This document shows positions 6,096 through 13,067 of a DNA stretch of 13,372 bases, one piece after another. The notes beneath the pieces were generated by a model. The model did not search any database, was not told the origin of the DNA, and was given only the letters and a program-made list of their open reading frames with translations. A program made the position numbers and the translations under genes. The number at the start of each line of letters is the position of its first letter. Position 1 is the stretch's first letter. This stretch comes from DATJGF01 sp035495315. Lineage in GTDB: Bacteria > Verrucomicrobiota > Verrucomicrobiia > Limisphaerales > UBA8199. The DNA lies in assembly GCA_035495315.1 (NCBI GenBank), contig DATJGF010000097.1:1-13372 (forward strand), written 5' to 3'.

Positions 6096-6895
6096 ATCTG
6101 AAGTCCCATTCAACCGGAATGAGTACAACACTGAGCCGTCGGACATTCCTGGGGCTGACAGCCGGAACAACCGTCGGCACTCTTCTCCAACCAGCGCCGC
6201 TGGATGCGACGGAGACGAGCGCCCAAGTGCGCGCCGTCGCCTTCGATGCGTTTCCCATCTTTGATCCGCGCCCGATCTTTGCATTGGCCGAAGAGCTTTT
6301 TCCAGGAAGAGGGGCGGAGTTGAGCAAAGCCTGGCGAACGCGGCAGTTCGAATATACCTGGCTTCGCACCGTCGCCGGTCGCTACGCCGACTTCTGGCAA
6401 GTAATCGAAGACGCCCTGGTCTTCGCCACGAAGGATCTGAAACTCGATTTGGATTCGCAACGGCGTGCGCGATTGATGAACGCGTATCTGGAACTCAAGA
6501 CCTGGCCCGACGTGCCCCAAGCTCTTAAATCTCTGAAGGCGGCCGGCATCCGGTTGGTCTTCTTATCCAATTTTTCATGGCGGATGTTGCAGGCTGGAAT
6601 TAGAAACTCAGGCCTCGATGGAATGTTTGAGCAACTCCTAACCACCGACGAGGTCAAACAATTCAAACCCGCTCCGCGTGCCTACCAGATGGCAGTGGAC
6701 GCGCTTGGCCTGAAACGGGAAGCCATCGTGTTCGCAGCGTTTGCCGGATGGGACGCTTCGGGCGCGAAATGGTTCGGCTTTCCGACCGTCTGGGTTAATC
6801 GCCTAAATTCGGCAATCGAGGAGTTGAATGTCTCGCCTGACTTAACCTGCAGTGATTTGTCGGGCCTTGTAGCCTTCGCTATCTCCCGCCATTAG
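6092..6895 (+). CDS. Tat-exported HAD-superfamily protein, haloacid dehalogenase type II-like
   Basis: 267 residues from ATG 6092, which overlaps the LRR gene stop as ATGA; ATG 6119 (residue 10) is an alternative. The start of the protein has a twin-arginine signal, 'LSRRTFLGLTAG', then a hydrophobic stretch and 'LDATETSA'. The mature part follows type II (L-2-haloacid) dehalogenases: motif I 'AVAFDAFPIFD' with nucleophile D52, motif II 'VFLSNFSWRML', motif III 'KPAPRAYQMAVDALGL', and the family tail 'GWDASGAKWFGFPTVWVNR'. Motif I departs from the usual D-x-[YF]-G-T: Gly-Thr is Pro-Ile here, and the usual 'SSN' before 'WD' is 'FAG'. Dehalogenase activity is therefore uncertain, and another hydrolase or phosphatase role is possible. 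The Tat signal implies folding before export. Co-transcription with the LRR gene is likely from the overlap. Confidence 0.85.
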   Translation: MNLKSHSTGMSTTLSRRTFLGLTAGTTVGTLLQPAPLDATETSAQVRAVAFDAFPIFDPRPIFALAEELFPGRGAELSKAWRTRQFEYTWLRTVAGRYADFWQVIEDALVFATKDLKLDLDSQRRARLMNAYLELKTWPDVPQALKSLKAAGIRLVFLSNFSWRMLQAGIRNSGLDGMFEQLLTTDEVKQFKPAPRAYQMAVDALGLKREAIVFAAFAGWDASGAKWFGFPTVWVNRLNSAIEELNVSPDLTCSDLSGLVAFAISRH

Positions 6896-6955
6896 ACAAT
6901 GGACAACGTCCTGCGGTTCCGGATCTTAGTTTCTCACCCGGCTCTTTGTGTGTAA

Positions 6956-6984
6956 GGTTTGAAAGGGTGTACCCGTCATATACT
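6956..6984 (+). promoter_or_regulatory. Possible promoter for the methionine sulfoxide reductase gene
   Basis: TATACT at 6979-6984 matches five of six -10 consensus positions, and GGTTTG (6956-6961) lies 17 bases upstream as a poor -35. TTGAAA at 6959-6964 would be a better -35 but the spacing of 14 is too short. A small inverted repeat, CTTCGA / TCGAAG, follows near 6989-7008. Low confidence. Confidence 0.25.
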
Positions 6985-7042
6985 TGGAGCTTCGAGAGAA
7001 CTTCGAAGAACCGAATGAGAATTGACCGAAACATCGAAGTGT

Positions 7043-7933
7043 ATGTCCTTTACTAAAATTGCCGTCATTTTGACAGTCGCCTTGTTGGCCGCAGGCCTTT
7101 TCGCAAAGGTGCGCTACGGGCGCGCACAGTCCGCGGAGACGACAACCGTTGGACCTCAACACATGAACGATTTCAAAAAACCCGAAGTGGCGGAGTTAAA
7201 AAAGAGACTGTCTGCAGAGCAATTTGCGGTCACCCAGAAGTGCGGCACAGAACCGCCGTTTCGCAATGCCTATTGGAACAATCACAAGCCAGGCATTTAC
7301 GTAGACGTGGTTTCGGGCGAGCCTCTGTTCAGCTCACTGGACAAGTTCGATTCCGGCACCGGCTGGCCGAGCTTTACACGACCGGTGAAAGGGACCGAGA
7401 TTGTCGCGAAGAAGGATACGGAATTCGGTATGGTGCGGACGGAAGTGCGCTCAAAGGTGGCGGACTCGCATCTTGGTCACGTGTTTGATGACGGGCCGGC
7501 TGACAAAGGAGGTTTGCGTTATTGCATCAATTCGGCGGCGCTGAAATTCATCCCCGTCGAAGAGATGGACCAGGCCGGTTATGGGCAGTATCTCGAACCA
7601 TTCGTGAAGGCTGGCCTGGCCAAAGCGCCTTTGCACGGGACGGCTATCCTCGCTGGCGGTTGTTTCTGGGGTATGGAGGAAATCATTCGCAAAATCCCGG
7701 GTGTGATCAAAACGACGGTGGGTTATTCCGGCGGCACAACCGCGAACCCGAATTATGAGGAAGTCTGCACCGGTGGCACTGGCCACGCGGAGGCAATTCA
7801 AGTTGAGTTCGATTCCTCCCTCTTGAGCTATGAGGAATTGCTCAATTATTTCTTTCGGATGCACGATCCGACGACGCTGAACCCGGCAGCACAACGACGT
7901 GGGGACGCAATATCGCTCGGCTATTTTCTATAA
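7043..7933 (+). CDS. msrBA: Exported MsrB-MsrA methionine sulfoxide reductase fusion, C-terminus shifted out of frame
   Basis: Reduces methionine sulfoxide in proteins back to methionine, MsrB acting on the R and MsrA on the S form. From ATG 7043 (an in-frame TTG at 7022 is possible) the N-terminus is a signal or anchor, 'IAVILTVALLAAGLFA', so the enzyme acts in the envelope. MsrB spans about residues 43-182: 'QKCGTEPPF' with the likely resolving C67, 'SGEPLFSSLDKFDSGTGWPS', and 'RYCINSAALKF' with catalytic C161. The zinc-binding CxxC pairs are absent, as in many fused MsrB domains. MsrA begins near residue 200 with 'GGCFWGMEEI' (catalytic C207) and 'TVGYSGGTTANPNYEEVCTG'. After 'HDPTTLN' the frame goes wrong: one extra C in CCC (7882-7884) moves the rest of MsrA to another frame, and this frame stops at 7933. 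MsrB is complete and may still work; MsrA lacks its C-terminal part. A sequencing error in the C run would restore the full gene. Confidence 0.88.
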   Translation: MSFTKIAVILTVALLAAGLFAKVRYGRAQSAETTTVGPQHMNDFKKPEVAELKKRLSAEQFAVTQKCGTEPPFRNAYWNNHKPGIYVDVVSGEPLFSSLDKFDSGTGWPSFTRPVKGTEIVAKKDTEFGMVRTEVRSKVADSHLGHVFDDGPADKGGLRYCINSAALKFIPVEEMDQAGYGQYLEPFVKAGLAKAPLHGTAILAGGCFWGMEEIIRKIPGVIKTTVGYSGGTTANPNYEEVCTGGTGHAEAIQVEFDSSLLSYEELLNYFFRMHDPTTLNPAAQRRGDAISLGYFL

Positions 7934-8117
7934 CAGCGAAGCCCAGAAACAGACTGCGGAAGCAGTAAAGGCGAGGTGGGGTAAGGCTGGCAAATTTAAT
8001 CGGCCAATCACGACGGAGATAACGGCTGCCGGGAAATTCTATTCGGCCGAAGAATATCACCAGAAATATCTCGTCAAGCATCCCGGCGGCTATACCTGCC
8101 ACGTTTTGCGGGACTAA
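7885..8117 (+). pseudogene. msrA: Out-of-frame C-terminal part of MsrA
   Basis: Continues the MsrA domain after the one-base shift at 7882-7884: 'RQHNDVGTQYRSAIFY', a helical segment, then 'YSAEEYHQKYLVKHPGGYTC' to the stop 8115-8117. These are the conserved 'ND.GTQYRS..FY' and 'YHQ.YL' elements of MsrA. The final Cys in 'GYTC' is a candidate resolving residue. The segment is fully conserved and shows no other damage, which suggests a very recent mutation or an error in the read. A GTG at 7899 could start translation but would make only a fragment without the catalytic cysteine. Confidence 0.85.
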
Positions 8118-8180
8118 GAAGGCGTGGCCAGTACGGGCACGAATTGTAAGGTACTCCCTCCCACCCCGACCAATTCGCGT

Positions 8181-9833
8181 ATGCCCGAACATTTTGACGT
8201 CATCATTATTGGTACTGGCGCCGGCGGAGGCACTCTCCTGAATCGCATTGTGCCGAGCGGCAAGCGTATCCTCGTGCTGGAACGCGGACCCTTTCTGCCG
8301 CGCGAAAAGGACAACTGGAGCTATCACGGGTCCTTCAAATACTACTCGTCCGAAACGATGTACAACAAAGCCGGCGGCGAGATTCATCCAGGGTTTTGTT
8401 ACTACGTTGGCGGCAACACCAAAGTTTATGGAGCTGCGCTCTTCCGCCTACGCGAAAAGGATTTCGAAAAGTTCCGACACAAGGACGGTTACTCGCCTGA
8501 ATGGCCGTTGAAATACCGCGACTTTGAATCGTACTACGACGAAGCCGAAGTGCTTTACCAGGTCCACGGCAAGGCCGGCGAAGACCCCACCGACCCGCCG
8601 CGCAAAAAAGAGTACCCCTTCCCGCCCATCAGCCACGAGCCGCGCATCAAAGAAGTCTTCGAGATTCTCAAGGCCCGCGGGATGAAGCCTTATCCGGCCC
8701 CTATGGGCGTCCGGCTCAATGAGGCGATGATGCACCTCAGCCCTTGCATTCGCTGCGATACCTGCGACGGCTACCCTTGCATGGTGCATGCGAAATCAGA
8801 TGCCGACGTGAGTGCCGTCCGGCCGGTGATGCAGGAACCAAACATAACACTGGTCACTGAGGCGAAGGTCTTGCGTCTCCATACCAGCGCATCTGGTCGT
8901 GAAGTGACTGGAGTTGTCGCCGACGTGAAAGGCGAACAAATCATGTTCACAGGCGACATCGTGGTCGTGTCGTGCGGTGCGGTGAATTCCTCGGCATTGC
9001 TCTTGCGCTCGGGTAACGACAAACATCCAAATGGGCTGGCGAACAATAGCTCGGGTCTGGTTGGTCGCAACTTGATGAAGCACGTCTTGGGTTCGCTCGT
9101 CGGCGTTTCCACCCTCAAAGCCAACCCGTCCAAGTTTCAAAAGACGATGGCCATCAACGATTTTTATTGGGGAGAGCCAGGCTACGAATTCCCGATGGGT
9201 AACATCCAACTCATGGGAAAAACAGTGATCGAGGGGCTTCGCGGTTATGAGGACAAATATGCTCCGCTCTCCATCGAAGAAGTTGCCAGGAACTCGATTG
9301 ATTGGTGGCTTACGACCGAAGACCTGCCCGACCCGAACAACCACGTGCGTGTGGAAGGAGATCAAAGGATCGTAATTGATTACATCGAAAACAATTCAGA
9401 ACCCTTCGACAGACTGGTCGAGCGTTGGAAGGGGATCTTAAAGGAAATCGGGTGTGGCTGCCACATTGTGCCGCAAGCCAACTATTTTGCACCCAAATCC
9501 GGCTATTTCACGACGAAGATGCCGATGCACAGCCTGGGGCACCAGGTTGGCACCTGCAAATTCGGCGAGGATCCGAAAACCTCGGTGCTCGACCTCAATT
9601 GCCGCGCGTACGACGTGGATAACCTTTATGTCGTGGATGGGAGCTTCTTCGTCTCCAGCGGCGCCGTGAATCCCACGCTAACCATCATCGCCAATGCGTT
9701 GCGTGTAGGTGACCACATCCTGAACCGTCTCGGAACGAGCCGATGTGAGGACGCGGATGGTCCGGTTTCTTACAGCCCGTCGGTTCAACTTAAGTCAATT
9801 CAAGCTCAACCTGAACCTGTTCTCGCCCAATGA
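8181..9833 (+). CDS. GMC-family FAD-dependent oxidoreductase (sugar/polyol dehydrogenase type)
   Basis: 550 residues from ATG 8181, placed just before the dinucleotide-binding motif 'FDVIIIGTGAGGGTLLNRI'. The GTG at 8124 would add 19 low-complexity residues; no clear ribosome-binding site decides. The flavin region continues with 'VLERGPFLP' and 'YVGGNTKVYGAALFRLR'. The C-terminal GMC signature is 'SLGHQVGTCKFGEDP' and 'YVVDGSFFVSSGAVNPTLTI'; H454 and N497 are the expected catalytic pair that takes the proton from an alcohol. A four-cysteine cluster C189-x2-C192-x2-C195-x4-C200 ('CIRCDTCDGYPC') suggests an iron-sulfur cluster or structural metal, by analogy with the 3Fe-4S cluster of bacterial FAD glucose dehydrogenases. 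No signal peptide is visible. The gene follows the broken msr gene by 63 bases and overlaps the next SDR gene by ATGA. The substrate is unknown; sugar, polyol or inositol derivatives are plausible. Confidence 0.9.
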   Translation: MPEHFDVIIIGTGAGGGTLLNRIVPSGKRILVLERGPFLPREKDNWSYHGSFKYYSSETMYNKAGGEIHPGFCYYVGGNTKVYGAALFRLREKDFEKFRHKDGYSPEWPLKYRDFESYYDEAEVLYQVHGKAGEDPTDPPRKKEYPFPPISHEPRIKEVFEILKARGMKPYPAPMGVRLNEAMMHLSPCIRCDTCDGYPCMVHAKSDADVSAVRPVMQEPNITLVTEAKVLRLHTSASGREVTGVVADVKGEQIMFTGDIVVVSCGAVNSSALLLRSGNDKHPNGLANNSSGLVGRNLMKHVLGSLVGVSTLKANPSKFQKTMAINDFYWGEPGYEFPMGNIQLMGKTVIEGLRGYEDKYAPLSIEEVARNSIDWWLTTEDLPDPNNHVRVEGDQRIVIDYIENNSEPFDRLVERWKGILKEIGCGCHIVPQANYFAPKSGYFTTKMPMHSLGHQVGTCKFGEDPKTSVLDLNCRAYDVDNLYVVDGSFFVSSGAVNPTLTIIANALRVGDHILNRLGTSRCEDADGPVSYSPSVQLKSIQAQPEPVLAQ

Positions 9834-10615
9834 TTGCTACTTCTCCTGAACTTGCACAAACACCTCGGATGGACGATGAACTTTCCATGGACGCACCATC
9901 TCATCAGCTCGCCGGAAAGGTCGTTATCGTCACCGGATCGGTCGGGAATCTTGGACTCTCGACCGCACTGGAACTTCAAAAAGTTGGGGCAAAAACCGTG
10001 TTGGTGGACCGTTCAAACGAGCGGCTCCACGAGAATTATCCCGACCTGATCAACTCCCCGGACCACTTCCTGGCAGGCGGCGTGGACCTGGCAAACCCCG
10101 AGTCCCTTTCGAAAACGGTTCAAACCGCCCTTGCTCGTTTTGGAAGAATCGATTCCTTGGTTAATACCGTGGGCGCCTGGAGGGGAGGCAAGCCTGCCCA
10201 CGAGACGGATTTGGGGGATTGGGATTTTCTTTTCGGCGTGAACGTGCGCACTACGCTTCTATGCTGCCGCGCGGTGATCCCACAAATGCTCCGCCAGGGC
10301 CGTGGGACAATCGTCAACGTTGCCAGTCGCGACGGTCTCCAGGGAAGCGCCGGCTACAGCGCTTACAGCGCCTCAAAGAGCGCCGTGCTTCGACTTACCG
10401 AATCGATGGCCGCCGAACTCAAGAGTTCAAACATCAATGTGAACTGCGTCATGCCGGGCACTATCGACACGCCTCAAAATCGCAAAGCCATTCCTGCCGG
10501 AGATTTTTCAAAATGGGTCGCGCCGGAAGCAATCGCGGATGTCATCCTATTCCTCATTTCCGATGCCGCACGTGCCATCAACGGGGCGGCAGTACCGGTC
10601 TATGGTAGGAGTTAA
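9830..10615 (+). CDS. Short-chain dehydrogenase/reductase (SDR)
   Basis: A 261-residue classical SDR, of usual length, probably a cytoplasmic NAD(P)-dependent oxidoreductase. After a roughly 25-residue tail it has 'KVVIVTGSVGNLG' (nucleotide-binding loop at 35-42, with Asn in place of one usual Gly), 'VDLANPE' for the adenine pocket, 'LVNTVGAWRGG' in place of NNAG, 'NVASRDG' with catalytic S166, 'YSAYSASKSA' with Y179 and K183, and the C-terminal 'INVNCVMPGTIDTP'. Its ATG overlaps the GMC stop, so the two are translated together and likely act on the same substrate, for example the GMC enzyme oxidising one hydroxyl and the SDR another. Unlike the two SDR fragments on the left of the window it is complete. 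Confidence 0.92.
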   Translation: MIATSPELAQTPRMDDELSMDAPSHQLAGKVVIVTGSVGNLGLSTALELQKVGAKTVLVDRSNERLHENYPDLINSPDHFLAGGVDLANPESLSKTVQTALARFGRIDSLVNTVGAWRGGKPAHETDLGDWDFLFGVNVRTTLLCCRAVIPQMLRQGRGTIVNVASRDGLQGSAGYSAYSASKSAVLRLTESMAAELKSSNINVNCVMPGTIDTPQNRKAIPAGDFSKWVAPEAIADVILFLISDAARAINGAAVPVYGRS

Positions 10616-10639
10616 CTGTCCGGCTAGTTTGACGCTATC

Positions 10640-10773
10640 ACAGCCGCGCTCCGAAACACAAAAACAGAAGCGTTCCGGGTGTTTCAGCCGCAGCGGCCCG
10701 AGTTTGCTGCCGTTGCGAATTGGTCGCGTGACATCTTCCGAGTGAGCGCTGCGGCTGGGACAGCCGCGCTCCG
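10640..10773. repeat. REP-like intergenic repeat, two copies of a 14-base motif
   Basis: ACAGCCGCGCTCCG occurs at 10640-10653 and again, identical, at 10760-10773, 120 bases apart. Between them GAAACAC (10653-10659) and GTGTTTC (10679-10685) form a 7-base inverted repeat, and a further CAGCCGC lies at 10685-10691. The pattern resembles GC-rich extragenic palindromic repeats I associate with verrucomicrobial genomes. The segment fills the space between the SDR stop and the DUF1622 gene. Confidence 0.55.
10744..10771. repeat. Strong GC-rich hairpin in the intergenic repeat
   Basis: GCGGCTG (10751-10757) and CAGCCGC (10761-10767) pair perfectly around GGA. Outside a three-base bulge on the left, GAGC (10744-10747) pairs with GCTC (10768-10771). 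No T tract follows, so it is a weak terminator candidate; a transcript-stabilising or REP-type role is more likely. Confidence 0.5.
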
Positions 10774-10832
10774 GTAAGTGCCCAACTCACGTGTAAGGGT
10801 TCCTGGTTTCGATCGACTAACTGGAAAACGAG

Positions 10833-11177
10833 ATGGAATATCTTCATCATGCCAGTTTTGGAATCGGCGTCCTGGGCGTCCTGGTAATTGTCTTTGGCGT
10901 CCTATGCGGATTGGTTCGATTCGTTCGCGCGGAATTTTCAGCCGCCCGAGGCTTGGGTGTGGATGAGGAACGCAAGCAACTCCGCCACGTCCTGGGCTAC
11001 TATCTCTTGCTCGGGTTGGAGTTCCTCATTGCGGCCGACATCATCGACACCCTGATGAAACCCAGCACTCAGGATCTGGTCATTCTTGGGGCAATAGTGG
11101 CGATTCGAACGGTTATCAGCTACTCGCTCAACTCCGAACTCGCACACGAACAGCCGCACAAACCCACTTTAACATGA
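10833..11177 (+). CDS. DUF1622 family membrane protein
   Basis: 114 residues with three predicted membrane helices: about 8-28 ('GIGVLGVLVIVFGVLCGLVR'), 52-70 ('VLGYYLLLGLEFLIAADIID') and 80-97 ('LVILGAIVAIRTVISYSL'). The charged loop 'DEERKQLRHVLGYYLLLGLE' and the 'AADIIDTL' segment are typical of DUF1622, whose members are about this size and have no established function. The ATG at 10833 is chosen because it starts just before the first helix; the ribosome-binding site is weak. The TGA overlaps the next ATG (ATGA), so this is the first gene of an apparent membrane-protein operon with a Rieske/ferric-reductase-like protein. Confidence 0.85.
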   Translation: MEYLHHASFGIGVLGVLVIVFGVLCGLVRFVRAEFSAARGLGVDEERKQLRHVLGYYLLLGLEFLIAADIIDTLMKPSTQDLVILGAIVAIRTVISYSLNSELAHEQPHKPTLT

Positions 11178-11434
11178 TCGCGTCAGCCTTCTTGATTCTG
11201 AGCGGTTTCTACCTCGCTTGCGGGTTGGTATTCGCCATTCCGTTTGCGCTTTTGGGTGTAGGAAGAATTGATGCCCATGCCGCTCATGGGACTTGGGGCT
11301 TTCGGCTTCTAATCGTTCCCGGGACAATTCTGCTATGGCCGGTGCTCGCTCACAGGTGGCTTAAAGATATTCATGAACCTCCCGAAGAAAGGAATGCCCA
11401 TCGTTGTGCCGCCAGGAGAGAAGGTCCGTTATGA
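11174..11434 (+). CDS. Small two-helix membrane protein
   Basis: 86 residues. Helix one covers about residues 4-29 ('LILSGFYLACGLVFAIPFAL') and helix two about 42-62 ('WGFRLLIVPGTILLWPVLAH'), followed by a charged tail. Between the helices is 'GRIDAHAAHGTWGFR', whose two His could bind metal or haem, which is speculation. I recognise no characterised family. It overlaps the DUF1622 gene at its start and the next gene at its stop, both as ATGA, so it is translationally coupled on both sides. A small subunit of a membrane complex is the simplest reading. Confidence 0.75.
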   Translation: MIASAFLILSGFYLACGLVFAIPFALLGVGRIDAHAAHGTWGFRLLIVPGTILLWPVLAHRWLKDIHEPPEERNAHRCAARREGPL

Positions 11435-11925
11435 TCCGTCCGCTCCGCCAGCGCCATCGCGTGATGATCTTCACCTTGAGTGTCGTCGTCCCGGCCACTT
11501 TCGCAATAGGAATCGCGACCCGTAAGGCATTGCCCGCCCTGAGCGTTACAGCCCCAGGTTTCTCAGCAGAGGCCCCTGGTCACAAAGAACTCTGGAGCCG
11601 CGACGGCCTGTGGGAAAAGAAAGCAATTCGAACGTACATCCTCAATCTCGGTGCAGGCAATGGGCAACTTGGTGTCGAACTCATCGCGCAGGACCAGATT
11701 GCCCGAGCCGATGTTCTTGTCTATTGGCTACTGGGGCAGCGGAAAATCGAGAATGTCCTGCCGGATGACGCTATTTTGCTGGGGAGTTTCGACCCATCGA
11801 TTCCGTTGCCTCTGGCGTTGCCCCAACAGGCTGCCAACAATGCGGGAAGGCTGCTGCTTTACAGCCTGGGAGATCACGAAATCGTGGCTGTTTCCAAGGC
11901 CTTTTTGCCCCACGAAATGAGGTGA
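11431..11925 (+). CDS. Membrane-anchored envelope protein of unknown function
   Basis: 164 residues from ATG 11431, chosen because it overlaps the previous stop (ATGA) and has AGGAG at 11414-11418 upstream; TTG 11404 would add a tail inside the previous gene. One helix at about residues 11-30 ('VMIFTLSVVVPATFAIGIAT') is followed by a soluble domain of about 130 residues, probably outside the membrane. This domain has no cysteine, so no c-type haem or iron-sulfur cluster bound by Cys. Visible segments include 'HKELWSRDGLWEKKAIRTYI' and 'ADVLVYWLLGQ', and a C-terminal beta-rich 'GRLLLYSLGDHEIVAVSKAF'. I do not recognise the family. It sits directly before the Rieske protein gene (3-base gap) and is likely a partner of it. 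Confidence 0.75.
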   Translation: MIRPLRQRHRVMIFTLSVVVPATFAIGIATRKALPALSVTAPGFSAEAPGHKELWSRDGLWEKKAIRTYILNLGAGNGQLGVELIAQDQIARADVLVYWLLGQRKIENVLPDDAILLGSFDPSIPLPLALPQQAANNAGRLLLYSLGDHEIVAVSKAFLPHEMR

Positions 11926-11928
11926 ACC

Positions 11929-13065
11929 ATGGGCGTTGAATATCGAGCTGTTCAGTGGAACCGACAAAAGAGACTCTATGATTTTGTCCTGCTGGGAGCG
12001 GTGGCCGGTTACCTGGTGACCTTCGGCATTCTTACCAAGGTCATGTTCCCGTTCATCACCGATGAAATCATGCTCATGCGGGCGTTTGGCACTGCGGCTT
12101 TCGTGCTCCTGCACGTGATCCTCTGTATCGGTCCGCTGTGCAGATTGAGTCGAAAATTCCTGCCGCTCCTTTACAATCGCCGGCATGCAGGAGTGACGAT
12201 GTGTTTATTGGGCCTTATTCATGCGACTCTCGTTATCCTCACCTATCACGCAGGCGGAGACACCAATCCCATTCTCGGAATCTTCGTATCGACCCCGATA
12301 ACGGGTCCTTTTGCGGGAGTTCCATTCCAGCCTTTTGGGTTTTTCGCCTTGGTCATTCTCGTTTTAATGGCCGCCACCAGCCACGATTTCTGGCTCGCCA
12401 ACCTGAGCGCTCCCGTTTGGAAATCGCTACATATGCTGGTTTATGCGGCGTATGGCTTACTTGTGCTGCATGTGACATTCGGGATTCTGCAGTCGGAGGT
12501 CAGTCCGGTGTACGTTGTGGTGGTTGCTTTGGGGTTTGTGACGGTCCTCGGCCTTCATCTAACCGCGAGCCTGCGCGAGATTCCGCCAGATCGTAGCGTT
12601 GCTAAAACACCAGGCGTTTCTGATTCCCTGGACGGTTATATTCACGTGTGCTCCGTTACTGAGATTCCTGAAAAAAGAGCGCGCATCGTTTGTCTTAGCG
12701 GCGAACGGGTCGCTGTTTTCAAACACGACGGCAAAGTTTCCGCTATATCAAACGTGTGCCAGCACCAAAATGGACCTCTGGGCGAAGGCAAGATCGTCGA
12801 CGGGTGTATCACTTGCCCCTGGCATGGCTACCAATATTTGCCGGAAACGGGCGCCTCGCCTCCACCGTTCGTCGAAAAGGTGCCTACGTTCAATGTGCGC
12901 CTTGAAAACGGGCGGGTACTGATCCACCCCAAACCGAATCCGCCCGGCATTCGTGCAGAACCTGCGGTGATTGGATCAATCGCGCAGAAGCTGGATGAGC
13001 TGAAAGCTTCAATGCCCCCAGAAAACGAACGTCGCCGCCTTACTTCGATTGCTGTTGCTAAATAG
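11929..13065 (+). CDS. Ferric-reductase-like membrane domain fused to a Rieske [2Fe-2S] domain
   Basis: 378 residues. The first 215 form about six membrane helices like those of the ferric reductase/MsrQ (YedZ) superfamily. Histidines placed to hold haem b are H86 ('RRHAGV') and H98 ('LGLIHATLV') in one helix region, and H168 and H181 ('LHMLVYAAYGLLVLHVTFG') in another, 13 apart; H62 is a further candidate. Residues about 235-340 are a Rieske domain: 'VCQHQNGPLGEG' (C277, H279) and 'CITCPWHGYQY' (C296, H299), the two-Cys two-His ligand set, followed by 'PVF-type' strands 'VPTFNVRLENGRVLIHP'. The protein would move electrons between haem b in the membrane and a [2Fe-2S] centre. The Rieske spacing is closer to dioxygenase ferredoxins than to the disulfide-linked bc1 type. 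ATG 11929 follows the previous stop by three bases. The redox partners are unknown. Confidence 0.9.
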   Translation: MGVEYRAVQWNRQKRLYDFVLLGAVAGYLVTFGILTKVMFPFITDEIMLMRAFGTAAFVLLHVILCIGPLCRLSRKFLPLLYNRRHAGVTMCLLGLIHATLVILTYHAGGDTNPILGIFVSTPITGPFAGVPFQPFGFFALVILVLMAATSHDFWLANLSAPVWKSLHMLVYAAYGLLVLHVTFGILQSEVSPVYVVVVALGFVTVLGLHLTASLREIPPDRSVAKTPGVSDSLDGYIHVCSVTEIPEKRARIVCLSGERVAVFKHDGKVSAISNVCQHQNGPLGEGKIVDGCITCPWHGYQYLPETGASPPPFVEKVPTFNVRLENGRVLIHPKPNPPGIRAEPAVIGSIAQKLDELKASMPPENERRRLTSIAVAK

Positions 13066-13067
13066 CC

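Noticed and set aside
4659..6284. Long open frame on the minus strand, 541 codons
   Set aside because: It is antisense to the LRR/FGE gene and the HAD start, has Arg-rich low-quality composition with no recognisable domain, and is explained by the codon bias and repeats of the plus-strand gene.
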